NCBI RefSeq assembly: GCF_900107285.1
Contig: NZ_FNPK01000003.1
Location: 124,001-188,000 of the forward strand
Length of the DNA: 64,000 nt
Direction of reading: 5' to 3'
Source: Acinetobacter kyonggiensis
Lineage (GTDB): Bacteria > Pseudomonadota > Gammaproteobacteria > Pseudomonadales > Moraxellaceae
The translations under genes were made by a program, and so were the position numbers. Numbering within the stretch: position 1 is the first letter of the stretch; each line of letters starts with the position of its first letter. The notes under the pieces were generated by a model. That model was not told the origin of the DNA and did not search any database. It saw only the letters and a list, made by a program, of their open reading frames with translations. Of the stretch, positions 38,011 through 47,393 are shown in pieces.

Positions 38011-38460
38011 AGCTTAGCAAGTCAACATTTTATCGTAAGATTAATCTTACTATATGCAAAGGAAATTTAGAGTCAATCTTAAGTAATCTGAAGCAAGGAT
38101 CACCTCCTCATCCATCTTTCCCCTATGCACAGGTTGCAGAATTTGTTCAACATATACGGCAGAAAAAATAATAATTTCTTCCAAGTGTTCCTTTACCCAA
38201 AAAGCTATCAATTTACTCGAATCCATTCAAAATGATACACAGTCATTTTATTTTCCCTGCACTTCGAAGTGATAGAATGTGCTCTGATATGTCATAAACA
38301 GTTTTGATCAAGCCGATGTATGAACAAAAAGCTAAAAAAAATGGCATAGGTTTTGATCCAAAACGGCTTTATGCTAAATCTTCATAAACACTTACATGTT
38401 TATATCTATTTTTATATCAAGTAAGCTTTTTAACTTGGCTCCCTAAAATTGCGTTAGAAA
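38011..38460. other. Intergenic region with integrase relic
   Basis: 450 bases between the diguanylate cyclase and PepSY genes. It holds a 16-base perfect palindrome GTAAGATTAATCTTAC (38035-38050), the integrase relic (38061-38272), and a 23-codon open stretch from an ATG at 38316 (YEQKAKKNGIGFDPKRLYAK) that reads like coding sequence but that I cannot name. Confidence 0.5.
38061..38272 (+). pseudogene. Relic of a P4-type tyrosine recombinase (integrase)
   Basis: Frame one (38061-38171) reads NLESILSNLKQGSPPHPSF and then PYAQVAEFVQHIRQKK before a stop. This matches the linker of P4-family integrases, which typically has HHPALPYAEIPAFMAELR. Only about 15 bases later, VPLPK (38187-38201) and, after a one-base shift, KAINLLESIQNDTQSFYFP (38201-38272) match the region near the C-terminus that reads VPLS.QALELLE...FPS. 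About 100 residues in between, with the first catalytic residues, are deleted. The family match is from memory of the motif. Confidence 0.65.
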
Positions 38461-39816
38461 ATGAATTTGAACTTTAATTTTTGGCAAATATTTTTCCGTT
38501 TAATACATGTATATGCTGGAATTTTTATTGCTCCATTTATTTTTATTGCTGCACTAACTGGCCTTTTTTATGCTGCCACGCCTCAAATTGAACAGTTGAT
38601 TTACAGTGAAATACTATATGTAGATCAAAACCATTCAAAAATTCAGCCTCTTAGTCAACAAATTGAAATAGCTAAACAATCTTTATCATCCTCTGCACAC
38701 ATTACAGAAGTCCGTCCATCGGCAGCGCCTAACCAAACGACTCGGGTTATTTTCTCAGACCCGAAGCTAAAGCAACAAAATGAAGCTGTCTTTGTAGATC
38801 CCTATACGCTTGAAATCAAAGGTCAATTCGCTGTGTATGGTACAAGTGGCTTATTGCCATTTCGAACAACACTTGACCACCTTCATCGAGATTTATTATT
38901 AGGAAATTGGGGACGCTTTTATAGTGAACTAGCAGCAAGTTGGTTAGCCATTTTAATCTTTACAGGTTTATATCAATGGATTAAACGTCGTAAAATATTA
39001 AAAGATAAGAAAACCAATCACAACAGACTCATTCAAAAACATAGCACGATCGGGTTATTTTTATTTCCCCTGCTGCTCTTTATTGCGATTACTGGTCTAA
39101 CATGGTCTGAATGGGCGGGAGAAAATATTCGTATTCTTCGGCAATCACTGAGTTGGCAAACACCTACATTAGTAACATCGCTCAAAGCAGAGAGTATGCC
39201 AGCAGTTATAATGCATCATGGCGATCATGTCATGACTCCTAACAATCCTACTGTGCATATTTCCTCTGAAGATTTCGATACTGCTTTAGCAATTGCACGG
39301 CAGCATGGTATCGATGCGTCTCAAATACAAATCAAGCCTCCTTCAGATGTGAACCAAGTATGGACTGTTTCAGAAATTCAGCGGCGCTGGCCGACTCAGG
39401 CAGACAGTATTGCCATTGATGTGCAACAGCATCAAGTCTTAGATCAGCTTTATTTCCAAGATTATCCATTGATTGCCAAACTGACACGTTGGGGAGTTGA
39501 TGCACATATCGGTATTTTATTTGGCTGGATAAACCAACTCGTTTTAATCATTTATGCACTTGCGCTATGCAGTATGATTATTTATGCATATTTGGCTTGG
39601 TACAAACGGACTGATTTAAAACAAACAACCATTCAACTCGTCGGTCAAACGATAATGATTTGGAAGCAGGCTGCAATTAAACAAAAAATAATACTATTTT
39701 TTGTTCTGAGCATCATGGGAATTCTTTTGCCCATATTTGGGATCAGTGTGCTTATTGCTCTAGTTGTCATCATCATTAAGCATGTAACAGCACAAGAAAA
39801 TATTAATCGGACTTAG
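38461..39816 (+). CDS. PepSY-associated transmembrane protein
   Basis: A 451-residue inner-membrane protein of the PepSY_TM family: an opening helix FRLIHVYAGIFIAPFIFIAA, two more paired helices with conserved histidines (DHLHRDLLLGNWGRFYSELA), and C-terminal helices. Such proteins often lie beside TonB-dependent siderophore receptors and in some species (FpvG type) help reduce ferric iron in the periplasm. Here it is convergent with an IutA-like receptor, so a role in releasing iron from the imported siderophore is a fair inference. No heme or flavin site is proven from sequence. Confidence 0.85.
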   Translation: MNLNFNFWQIFFRLIHVYAGIFIAPFIFIAALTGLFYAATPQIEQLIYSEILYVDQNHSKIQPLSQQIEIAKQSLSSSAHITEVRPSAAPNQTTRVIFSDPKLKQQNEAVFVDPYTLEIKGQFAVYGTSGLLPFRTTLDHLHRDLLLGNWGRFYSELAASWLAILIFTGLYQWIKRRKILKDKKTNHNRLIQKHSTIGLFLFPLLLFIAITGLTWSEWAGENIRILRQSLSWQTPTLVTSLKAESMPAVIMHHGDHVMTPNNPTVHISSEDFDTALAIARQHGIDASQIQIKPPSDVNQVWTVSEIQRRWPTQADSIAIDVQQHQVLDQLYFQDYPLIAKLTRWGVDAHIGILFGWINQLVLIIYALALCSMIIYAYLAWYKRTDLKQTTIQLVGQTIMIWKQAAIKQKIILFFVLSIMGILLPIFGISVLIALVVIIIKHVTAQENINRT

Positions 39817-39959
39817 TTAAAGCGCTATTGTATGGTGACCAGTCGAAAGTACGGTAAGTTTCAGATGCAGGTTTATTCATTTTAAAATTATATGACTATT
39901 AGAATTATATGACTGAACTAATCTTCAATGATGGGTTTGTACAACAAAACAGTTCTATC

Positions 39960-39992
39960 TCAAAATATCCGCAAAATTTACGGATATTTTGA
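39960..39992. terminator. Bidirectional terminator between PepSY and TonB-receptor genes
   Basis: TCAAAATATCCG / CGGATATTTTGA perfect 12-base inverted repeat with a 9-base loop between convergent genes. It is AT-rich and T-rich on both sides. Confidence 0.65.
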
Positions 39993-40001
39993 TAGAAAAG
40001 G

Positions 40002-42191
40002 TTAATAATTAATCGTATAACTTAAGGCAAAAGTACGACCTTCAGCAGGAATTGCTAACAATGTATTTGCATTGGTTACTGCTGCTTGTTGAGCAAATAC
40101 TGTTTTATATTGATTTCCCCAAACATTATAAACACCGAAATCTACACGCCCTTTCGCCATAGGGAAATGTGCCAATACATCCATTGTGGTATAACCTTTA
40201 ATCTCTGCCGCGCTATTACTATCTGTTAAGCCTGCTGCTTTTAATGCTTGGTCATCTTGATAGGCTTTATCTGTTCCTTTAATGGCTTGCATTTGTGCAC
40301 GGACACCATAGCCGTCATCATTATTCCATTCAGCAAACAGTGTGCCTTTTATTGGAGAAATAGCAAAGGCATTTAATTCATGCCAATTATTTGCTCCATT
40401 TTTATATTGCCCGCGGGTATAACCCAAAGTGCCGCCTACTTTATAGTTTTCCATAAATGGATAACTAATATTGGCTTCTGCACCATAAACACGTTGATCG
40501 GTATCGACAATATTCACTGATCGGTCTGAATTGAACTGTACCACTTTATCAGAAGTATTATAAAAACCTGTTAAGCCCAGATTTAGACCATCATCTTGAT
40601 TTAAGCGCCAACCCAATTCATAGCTATTGACCGTAATCGGTGCAATGCCTGAAGTCGTTAATGTATAAGCAGCAACATCCCGTAGCACACGCTGTACATC
40701 GGGATAGCTATAACCTTGTGAGAAATTCGCATAAATTTGTTGAGCATCGGTCAGTTTATAGACTGCACCTAAATTAAATAAGAATTTATCAGAATCTGTC
40801 GAATCGGCAGCCATTAAAGTATAAGGTTTACGCGCAGTTAAATAACTGTCTGTGTCTGCCTGAACATATTGATAACGTACTCCAGCCTGAACATTTAAGC
40901 GCTCTGTTAAAGCATAGTCCCCTTGTAAAAATGTCCCAATATTTTGGATTTGTGTGTCTGGCCCTGAACCTTGTGTCTCCCCCGTTGCGGTATAGACCAA
41001 ACCATTATTAGTCGGTTTATAGAATTCGGCCCATTGATGGTCTTTTTCCCAATCGTAATCTAGACCATAAGTGAGTTTTAGATCCCGTTCTGCAACTTTA
41101 AGATCAGATTGAACCGTAGAACGAATACCCGCATAGTCCACATTAGATTGGCTTTGTTTTACATCAACACCATCAGCCGAATAACCATAAGGTACAAAGC
41201 GGGATTTTTCATTGCGGTAATACGCTTCGACATTCAAAATTTGCCCAAGGAAATTTTGGTTTTGATACTGAGTATTAAACGCATAGCGCTCTGTAAATGG
41301 CTGATTATCTAAACTCCAGCCTTTAATCGCTTTATAAGAGGGTTGGGTTTTTGTTTTTAAATAAGAATAGTCAGGCCCATATTCTGTATCTTGTTCATCT
41401 TTATAATATTGAGCGCCAAAACTTAAGCTTTGATGGTCAGTTAAATTAAAGTTTAGACGACCATTTACATCGATGGTATCGGTATCCATAGTGCTGCCTT
41501 GCCACGGACTTAATGAAATACGATCACCATTGCCATCAAACTGAGAACCACGGCTGGTATAGTCTAAACCTAAAAAGCCATCCACTTTGTCATGACTAAA
41601 TGAAGCGGTTTGTCCAACCTGATACGCTAAGCTATCACCACGGAAATTATCAGCCGATGTCATACCTAGCTTGGTTTGAAAAGCAACAGGTTCTGATTTA
41701 TCCGCACGTTTAGTAATAATATTAATAATCCCGCCTGTTGCCCCTGAACCATAAATACTGGTTGCACCAGAAACGACTTCAATATGATCAATCATATTCG
41801 GGCTAATACTATTCAACTGACGCGCTACATCACGAGAACCCGTTTGCGATACCCCATCAATCATCACCAGCACATTACGCCCACGCATAGTTTGACCGTA
41901 ATTACTGGTTGTTCCACTACTTGGTGCTAAAGGCGGTACAAGTTGTGCCAAAACATCTGCGACCTTGCGACCTGCCCCAGCCTGTTGAGCAATTTCCTCA
42001 CCACGAATGGTTTGAACTGTTCCTGCCACTTCCGCAATACTTTTAGGTGTTCGCGTTGCTGTTACTACAATTGGAGCTAACTGCGTATCTGCTTTCTTTG
42101 TTTGCAATGATGGTGCTGTAACTTCATCTGCATACAAGTGTGTACAAATGGCTGTGGTCAGCAGGCAAAGACTAAAGTGAGACAGACGCAT
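40002..42191 (-). CDS. TonB-dependent siderophore receptor, IutA-like
   Basis: An outer-membrane receptor of 729 residues. I start at the ATG at 42191, with AGGA 6 bases upstream, which gives a normal signal peptide ending YA/DE; an ATG 18 bases further out is in frame. A TonB box-like PIVVTATRT lies near residue 40, then a plug domain (YGQTMRGRNVLVMIDGV, GSGATGGIINIITK), then a 22-strand barrel ending in the aromatic pattern FALSYTINY. Plug and barrel motifs resemble the aerobactin receptor IutA, suggesting a hydroxamate ferric siderophore. A Fur box lies just upstream. A decayed synthetase fragment precedes it. Confidence 0.9.
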   Translation of the reverse strand: MRLSHFSLCLLTTAICTHLYADEVTAPSLQTKKADTQLAPIVVTATRTPKSIAEVAGTVQTIRGEEIAQQAGAGRKVADVLAQLVPPLAPSSGTTSNYGQTMRGRNVLVMIDGVSQTGSRDVARQLNSISPNMIDHIEVVSGATSIYGSGATGGIINIITKRADKSEPVAFQTKLGMTSADNFRGDSLAYQVGQTASFSHDKVDGFLGLDYTSRGSQFDGNGDRISLSPWQGSTMDTDTIDVNGRLNFNLTDHQSLSFGAQYYKDEQDTEYGPDYSYLKTKTQPSYKAIKGWSLDNQPFTERYAFNTQYQNQNFLGQILNVEAYYRNEKSRFVPYGYSADGVDVKQSQSNVDYAGIRSTVQSDLKVAERDLKLTYGLDYDWEKDHQWAEFYKPTNNGLVYTATGETQGSGPDTQIQNIGTFLQGDYALTERLNVQAGVRYQYVQADTDSYLTARKPYTLMAADSTDSDKFLFNLGAVYKLTDAQQIYANFSQGYSYPDVQRVLRDVAAYTLTTSGIAPITVNSYELGWRLNQDDGLNLGLTGFYNTSDKVVQFNSDRSVNIVDTDQRVYGAEANISYPFMENYKVGGTLGYTRGQYKNGANNWHELNAFAISPIKGTLFAEWNNDDGYGVRAQMQAIKGTDKAYQDDQALKAAGLTDSNSAAEIKGYTTMDVLAHFPMAKGRVDFGVYNVWGNQYKTVFAQQAAVTNANTLLAIPAEGRTFALSYTINY

Positions 42192-42227
42192 TATTATTCC
42201 TTGAATCATAAGTATTAATATTAGCGA

Positions 42228-42248
42228 AAATAATAATCATTATTATTT
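42228..42248 (-). promoter_or_regulatory. Fur box upstream of the siderophore receptor
   Basis: AATAATAAT-C-ATTATTATT is a perfect 9-1-9 inverted repeat (10-1-10 with the flanking A/T). It agrees with the Fur consensus arms GATAATGAT/ATCATTATC at 14 of 18 positions. It lies 37 bases upstream of the start codon, so Fur would block transcription when iron is plentiful. Confidence 0.8.
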
Positions 42249-42297
42249 ACATTGTAAAACTTTTGTTTCAATTTTAATGATTTTTAAGCATGCTGGA

Positions 42298-42555
42298 TTA
42301 AATGGCTGTTTTTTCTAACATTTGATTTTTCTGTGCTTCAAATACCATACCAAACTTATGATAAAACTCCATAAGCGGTAAAATCATAATCTCTAAGAAA
42401 TACTTAAACCACTGTAAAGCAACATCCGACTGATTTTGACTTGTTTATACAATATCTTTGGCTGAACTCAGTTCTGCACCGCGTCCTTCTCTATTAAACA
42501 TGGTGTTAGCTTTAGATATTGCCCAACCATTCAGTTCAGTTTTATTGGCTAAGTA
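42298..42555 (-). pseudogene. Fragment of an IucA/IucC-type (NIS) siderophore synthetase
   Basis: The minus strand has 86 codons in one frame with a single internal TAA at 42445-42447. The second half, ALQWFKYFLEIMILPLMEF followed by YHKFGMVFEAQKNQML, resembles the conserved region of NIS synthetases (family pattern: two prolines, then a hydrophobic run, then HG...EAH.QN). The first half, NKTELNGWAISKANTMF, would precede it. Both ends are lost. It lies 106 bases upstream of the receptor start and on the same strand, as in aerobactin loci. The family match is from memory of the motif. Confidence 0.55.
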
Positions 42556-42740
42556 TTAGATAACTTGCATAAATCAAAAAAATTCAATATTCGATTATTT
42601 GAAATTTGCACTGCCTCATTTTGAGTACTTCAATTTTTATGCCTTTGCGTAGGCATTATCTCTACTTTTGAAAGGTCAAAATAAGGATTTCAAAATATAT
42701 TTTGAGTTCGCAAGAAAAACCTTTTGTTTCCCATACATGA

Positions 42741-42787
42741 CATCCTGAGCCAGTTTTAAGGCACTGCTTTAAAACTGGCTCAGGATG
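42741..42787. repeat. Perfect 19-bp inverted repeat
   Basis: CATCCTGAGCCAGTTTTAA and TTAAAACTGGCTCAGGATG are exact inverted repeats with a 9-base loop. TTTCCC on the left and GGGAAA on the right can extend the stem beyond an 8-9 base bulge. The stop codon of the small minus-strand ORF falls inside the right arm. No strong T run follows on either strand. Confidence 0.75.
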
Positions 42788-42992
42788 GGAAATGTGCGGC
42801 ATTCATGCCACACTCATCAACCCAATACTTCCTAGAATTTGTTTTTAAATTTTGGCTTTCAAACGATTTGTGTTGATCAAAAAACGACTTATGAAAGAAG
42901 TCCATTATAGCCTCAAGCTCAAGCGTCATTTTATTTATCACACCAGCAGACAAAACTGCCTTTTTTAAAGCAAATGTATTATTTTCACCCAT
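42780..42992 (-). CDS. Small ORF of unknown function
   Basis: 70 residues with no family I can name. AGGA lies 4 bases before the ATG, a usable ribosome site. The middle (AIMDFFHKSFFDQ) is matched by a degenerate copy at 36485-36597, so this sequence belongs to a repeated element. The C-terminus ends DECGMNAAHFPS. It may be a real small gene, or the surviving part of a mobile element's gene. Confidence 0.4.
   Translation of the reverse strand: MGENNTFALKKAVLSAGVINKMTLELEAIMDFFHKSFFDQHKSFESQNLKTNSRKYWVDECGMNAAHFPS
42798..42911 (-). repeat. Copy B of the short repeated element
   Basis: The coding counterpart of copy A at 36485-36597, in inverted orientation. Together the two copies bracket the diguanylate cyclase, integrase relic, PepSY gene, receptor and synthetase relic. 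Confidence 0.6.
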
Positions 42993-43227
42993 CTATTCCT
43001 ATTTCCCTTTCTGATTCATTAGATTTTGTTAAAATTCCCCAGTAACGGGCTTTGTTACTTTGAACTTCTGATACAGATCACACATTAGCATTTAAAATTA
43101 GGTCTACCAAAAGGTACACTTATGTTTCGGATTCTTTTGATTTACATGAAACACCATAGGTCAAAATAGGACAGCGCATCAAATGCAACTTACTGAAAAA
43201 ACGTATATATTTAAAGGGCTTTAATAG

Positions 43228-45879
43228 ATGAATGCTGATAAAACAACACCCGACCTGTCCTTACTAACACCTATGATGCAGCAGTATTTAACGATAAAAA
43301 TGCAGCATCCACACTCACTCATGTTTTATCGCATGGGTGACTTTTATGAATTATTTTTTGACGATGCACATAAGGCAGCAAAATTACTTGGGATCACCCT
43401 CACCCATCGTGGTAAAGCCAATGGCGAACCTATTCCTATGGCAGGCGTTCCCTATCATGCTGCTGAAGGTTATTTAGCGCGACTAGTAAAAAAAGGGGAA
43501 ACAGTTGTCATTTGTGAACAGCTTGGCGAAGGCGAGAGCGCAGGCACTCGCAGTAAGGCACCTATGGAACGTGGCGTTGTCCGAATTATTACTCCCGGCA
43601 CGCTGACCGATGATGCACTCTTAAACAGTCATCAATCGTCTAATTTAGTCGCGCTTTGTGTTCAACAAAATCAAATTGGGATTGCACTCCTTGATTTAAG
43701 TGCGGGTATTTTTAAAGTTCAACAGCAAAATTTTCAACAAGAACAGCTTGCTATCGAACTATCTCGCTTAATGCCAAGTGAAATTTTGGTTGATGAAGAT
43801 ATTGTCGACCCCAATATTATTGAACAAATAAAAAAACAACTGGACTGCCCTGTTACAAAACGTCCCAATGTTGACTTCAACATCAATAATGCGCAAAAAA
43901 CATTATGTGACCAATTTGCGGTATCTACACTTTCTGGTTTTGGAATTGATCATTTACCGCTTGCCAAAGCCTCTGCGGCAGCGCTCATTCATTATGCCAA
44001 AGAAACACAAAAAACGGCTTTACCGCACATTCGCTCAATTCAGTTAGAACAAAGCAGTGACTTTATTGCACTTGATCCAGTAACGCGTCGTAATCTAGAA
44101 CTGGTCGAACCCTTATTTGAACACGGCACATCACTGTTTCAACTCATTAATGACTGCCAAACAGCGATGGGCAGTCGTTTACTCAGCCGTACCATCATGC
44201 AGCCCTTACGAGACACCAAATTACTGGATGCCCGACTCGATGCCACGGCTTCTGTGCTCAATGGCTATCACGATTCTCCTATTCGCTTAGTACTTAAAGA
44301 CATTAGCGATATTGAACGTGTGCTGAGCCGTGTAGCCCTAGGTAGTGCACGTCCACGTGATTTGGTACAACTGCGTCAAGCCTGCGCACAAATTCCTTTA
44401 CTACGCCATGCGATTCAACCCATTACACAGGCGCATCAATCCAACTTAATTCAGCAATTGGATCATGAATTAGGTGATTTTAATGGTCTACACCAACGCT
44501 TAATGTCAGCCATTGTTGAACACCCACCTGTATTACTTCGTGATGGCAATGTAATTGCAGAAGGTTTTGATAGTGAACTCGATGAACTGCGTAAGATCCG
44601 CGATCATGCAGGTCAATTCCTCATCGACTTAGAAATTCAAGAGCGTCAAAACACAGGCGTTTCAACGCTTAAAATTGGTTACAACCGAGTCAGCGGTTAC
44701 TATATTGAACTGACTCGCGCTCAGGCAGAGCAAGCACCTGAGCATTACATTCGTCGCCAAACTTTAAAAAATGCTGAACGCTATATCACACCAGAATTAA
44801 AATCTTTTGAAGATAAAGTTTTATCCAGTGAATCTCGTGCCCTTGCGCGTGAAAAAATGTTGTTTGAAATTCTGTTGGATGAATTACGTCAAGATATTGG
44901 CAATCTACAAATGATGAGTAGCGCGATTGCACAAATTGATATGTTGGCTAACTTCGCCCATCAAGCACGTTTACGCAATTGGTCTCGCCCTGAATTTAGC
45001 CCTGAAATTGGGGTAAAAATTATTGCGGGTCGACACCCTGTGGTTGAAGCCTTAAGCAAAACTGCCTTTACACCGAATGATACCAGTTTAGACTTCAACC
45101 ACCGCATGGCAATTGTGACTGGACCCAATATGGGTGGTAAATCAACCTTTATGCGCCAAACAGCACTGATTAGTTTATTGGCTTATTGCGGATGTTATGT
45201 TCCTGCCAAATCTGCCATTTTGGGCCCTATCGATCGTGTTTTCACTCGTATTGGTTCTGCCGATGATTTATCTACGGGTAAATCAACCTTTATGGTTGAA
45301 ATGACGGAAACGTCTCAAATTTTGCACCATGCAACCAACCAATCTTTAGTGTTGATGGATGAAGTTGGACGTGGCACCAGTACCTATGATGGCTTATCCT
45401 TAGCATGGGCATGTGTGCTCGACCTCAGTAAGCGGATTAAATGTCTGTGTCTATTTGCCACGCATTATTTTGAACTCACTGAACTTGGCAAAGAATCAGG
45501 CATTGATAACTACCATGTCACAGCCAAAGAATTAAATGGCAATTTAATTTTATTGCACAAAGTTCAGCATGGCCCAGCAAGTCAAAGTCATGGCTTACAA
45601 GTCGCTAAATTAGCGGGTATTCCTGCCAGCGTAATTAAAGAAGCACAAAATCGCTTAAAGATTTTAGAAAAACAGCAACATCTACAATTTAATAAAGCCG
45701 TGCAAAATGACTTGTTCAGTGTCGCGGATGAACCTACTGTTGAAGTCATTGAACGTATTATAGAAGTTGAGAAAGATGTACCCGTACTCAATCTATTAAG
45801 AGCTTTAGATGTCGACAATCTTTCACCACGTGAGGCGCTACAGCAAATATATGCTTTAAAAGATGCTTTAGAAGCATAA
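43228..45879 (+). CDS. mutS: DNA mismatch repair protein MutS
   Basis: MutS recognises mismatches and starts repair. The 883-residue protein has the mismatch-binding motif with Phe and Glu in [16 protein letters not shown] (residues about 32-47), the lever and clamp regions, and the ATPase domain: Walker [10 protein letters not shown] at 631-639, ST.F..EM motif in [16 protein letters not shown] and Walker [17 protein letters not shown]. Length is within the family range of 850-880. It has a terminator-like hairpin after it. Upstream DNA is accessory, so mutS marks the return to core genome. Confidence 0.97.
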   Translation: MNADKTTPDLSLLTPMMQQYLTIKMQHPHSLMFYRMGDFYELFFDDAHKAAKLLGITLTHRGKANGEPIPMAGVPYHAAEGYLARLVKKGETVVICEQLGEGESAGTRSKAPMERGVVRIITPGTLTDDALLNSHQSSNLVALCVQQNQIGIALLDLSAGIFKVQQQNFQQEQLAIELSRLMPSEILVDEDIVDPNIIEQIKKQLDCPVTKRPNVDFNINNAQKTLCDQFAVSTLSGFGIDHLPLAKASAAALIHYAKETQKTALPHIRSIQLEQSSDFIALDPVTRRNLELVEPLFEHGTSLFQLINDCQTAMGSRLLSRTIMQPLRDTKLLDARLDATASVLNGYHDSPIRLVLKDISDIERVLSRVALGSARPRDLVQLRQACAQIPLLRHAIQPITQAHQSNLIQQLDHELGDFNGLHQRLMSAIVEHPPVLLRDGNVIAEGFDSELDELRKIRDHAGQFLIDLEIQERQNTGVSTLKIGYNRVSGYYIELTRAQAEQAPEHYIRRQTLKNAERYITPELKSFEDKVLSSESRALAREKMLFEILLDELRQDIGNLQMMSSAIAQIDMLANFAHQARLRNWSRPEFSPEIGVKIIAGRHPVVEALSKTAFTPNDTSLDFNHRMAIVTGPNMGGKSTFMRQTALISLLAYCGCYVPAKSAILGPIDRVFTRIGSADDLSTGKSTFMVEMTETSQILHHATNQSLVLMDEVGRGTSTYDGLSLAWACVLDLSKRIKCLCLFATHYFELTELGKESGIDNYHVTAKELNGNLILLHKVQHGPASQSHGLQVAKLAGIPASVIKEAQNRLKILEKQQHLQFNKAVQNDLFSVADEPTVEVIERIIEVEKDVPVLNLLRALDVDNLSPREALQQIYALKDALEA

Positions 45880-45903
45880 TTTAAAACTATTTTGTATCAG
45901 ACC

Positions 45904-45928
45904 AAGACTCCCGAATAGGAGTCTTTGT
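45904..45928 (+). terminator. Probable terminator after mutS
   Basis: AAGACTCC / GGAGTCTT perfect 8-base stem with a 6-base loop, followed by TTGTCATTT. Confidence 0.6.
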
Positions 45929-46084
45929 CATTTACGCCCTCTATTTAGTCATATATTCAGTTTTTATTAGAATAAACAGCCCTGCATATAACAAATATCA
46001 ATAAAAGCAATTGTTACTTACATGCTTTTTTGCCTAAAATACAGCAAGAGTAATTAGAACCATATTTTTTAGGTAGCTGTCGCC

Positions 46085-46408
46085 ATGACCTTTGTTGTCA
46101 CTGAAAATTGTATTAAATGTAAATACCAAGACTGCGTAGAAGTTTGTCCAGTGGATTGTTTCTACGAAGGTCCAAATTTCCTCGTCATTAATCCTGATGA
46201 ATGTATTGACTGTGCTTTATGTGAACCTGAATGTCCTGCTAACGCTATTTTCTCTGAAGATGAGTTACCAGAAGGTCAAGAAGTCTTTATTGAACTCAAT
46301 ACTGAACTTTCACAAAAGTGGCCAAACATTACACAGATTGGCGACCAACCTGCTGACCGTGAAGAATGGAATGGTAAAACAGACAAGTTGCAATACTTGG
46401 AAAAATAA
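46085..46408 (+). CDS. fdxA: Seven-iron ferredoxin
   Basis: A 107-residue electron carrier of the 7Fe type, with one 3Fe-4S and one 4Fe-4S cluster. Cysteines fall in [17 protein letters not shown] (residues about 9-25) and [12 protein letters not shown] (about 39-50), and a C-terminal tail of about 45 residues is usual for this family. It is a single gene with a terminator. Its redox partner is not evident here. Confidence 0.94.
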   Translation: MTFVVTENCIKCKYQDCVEVCPVDCFYEGPNFLVINPDECIDCALCEPECPANAIFSEDELPEGQEVFIELNTELSQKWPNITQIGDQPADREEWNGKTDKLQYLEK

Positions 46409-46422
46409 CAGTATTTTTAGAC

Positions 46423-46457
46423 CAAAAAAAAGATCAGCAATTGCTGGTCTTTTTTTA
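46423..46457 (+). terminator. Rho-independent terminator after fdxA
   Basis: A-run, AGATCAGCAATTGCTGGTCT self-complementary stem with one G-T pair, then T7. Confidence 0.9.
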
Positions 46458-46552
46458 TACTTAAAACACACATTTGATTGCAATATTTTCAAATTTTATC
46501 CTTCAAATTAGATTAAAATAGAGCGAGTGTTTATAAATATTTGATTTCTATA

Positions 46553-47257
46553 ATGAAGCATTTTCTAAAGGGATTACTAGGCTTAAGCTTAGTTCCACTT
46601 GTCATGATTGGATGTACCACATCTCATCAGAAAACACCCGATGGGAAACGGATCTTCATTCCACAAGAACGTATTATTATTGAACGTCCAATTCCACCGA
46701 AAACCGTTCCTTATGCTTATAACGCATGGGTTGCTATAGGTGAGAATTTACGTCAAGTACGTGAATATGAAACCTTTCTTGAACGTAATGGGGTTGGTAA
46801 TATTATCCCAAGTTTTGAACTTATGCGTACTGCGCGTGATTGGCAAAAATGTGCTCGTTCCCAATATATGATTCCAAACCGAGAATTGTGGAATAACCAA
46901 ATTTCAACATTGCGTGTATTTAAATATTTAGTGGCAGCAAAAGTATTAACTGATTTTGAAGTGACTTCCGTGTACCGTGATTTACCACTGAATCAGTGTG
47001 CTGGTGGTGCAAATTCATCACGTCATTTATTTAACTCTGCGATCGACTTCCGCATTGGCCCTGCATATCCTCAAGCTGAAGATTACGCATTTGTTGAAAA
47101 TACCAAATTTAAATTGTGTCAATTTTGGGCACAACATGGTCAAAGTCTAAATATGGGACTTGGACTATATGCTTCAGGTCAAATCCATATTGATACCCAA
47201 GGTTATCGAACTTGGGGGCCTGACCTTTCACGTTACTCATCGATGTGTAATTACTAA
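46553..47257 (+). CDS. Lipoprotein with peptidase M15 (D,D-carboxypeptidase-like) domain
   Basis: The 234-residue product from the ATG at 46553 has a lipoprotein signal ending VMIGC (Cys about 24). The C-terminal domain has the M15-type zinc pattern: His158 and Asp165 in SSRHLFNSAIDFR and His212 in GQIHIDTQGYRTWG. Such enzymes cut peptidoglycan peptides ending in D-alanine, or related bonds. The fold may instead be the YcbK/DUF882 relative. It would act in the periplasm. It is a single gene with its own terminator. Confidence 0.8.
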   Translation: MKHFLKGLLGLSLVPLVMIGCTTSHQKTPDGKRIFIPQERIIIERPIPPKTVPYAYNAWVAIGENLRQVREYETFLERNGVGNIIPSFELMRTARDWQKCARSQYMIPNRELWNNQISTLRVFKYLVAAKVLTDFEVTSVYRDLPLNQCAGGANSSRHLFNSAIDFRIGPAYPQAEDYAFVENTKFKLCQFWAQHGQSLNMGLGLYASGQIHIDTQGYRTWGPDLSRYSSMCNY

Positions 47258-47273
47258 AAAAATCGATTCAAAT

Positions 47274-47302
47274 AAAAAAGAGATCTTCAAGATCTCTTTT
47301 TT
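47274..47302 (+). terminator. Rho-independent terminator
   Basis: AAAAAAGAGATCT / AGATCTCTTTTTT perfect 13-base stem with loop TCA. Confidence 0.9.
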
Positions 47303-47393
47303 ATTGCTAATGTCTTTATAAATCGTAAACGAAAAATTGCACTCTGAATGGAAAAGTTTAAAATGCTTGCATCGCAACCATGGTGACAAAGCT

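Larger units (their letters stand above)
42192..43227. other. Intergenic region between receptor and mutS
   Basis: 1036 bases without a normal-length gene. It contains the Fur box, the synthetase fragment, a perfect 19-base inverted repeat (42741-42787), a small ORF (42780-42992), and the mutS promoter region at the right. Between about 42560 and 42740 I see nothing recognisable. Confidence 0.5.

Noticed and set aside
38316-38387. 23-codon ORF MYEQKAKKNGIGF near the integrase relic
   Set aside because: It reads like coding sequence but is too short to name, and it does not match the expected integrase C-terminus; noted only as part of the intergenic region.
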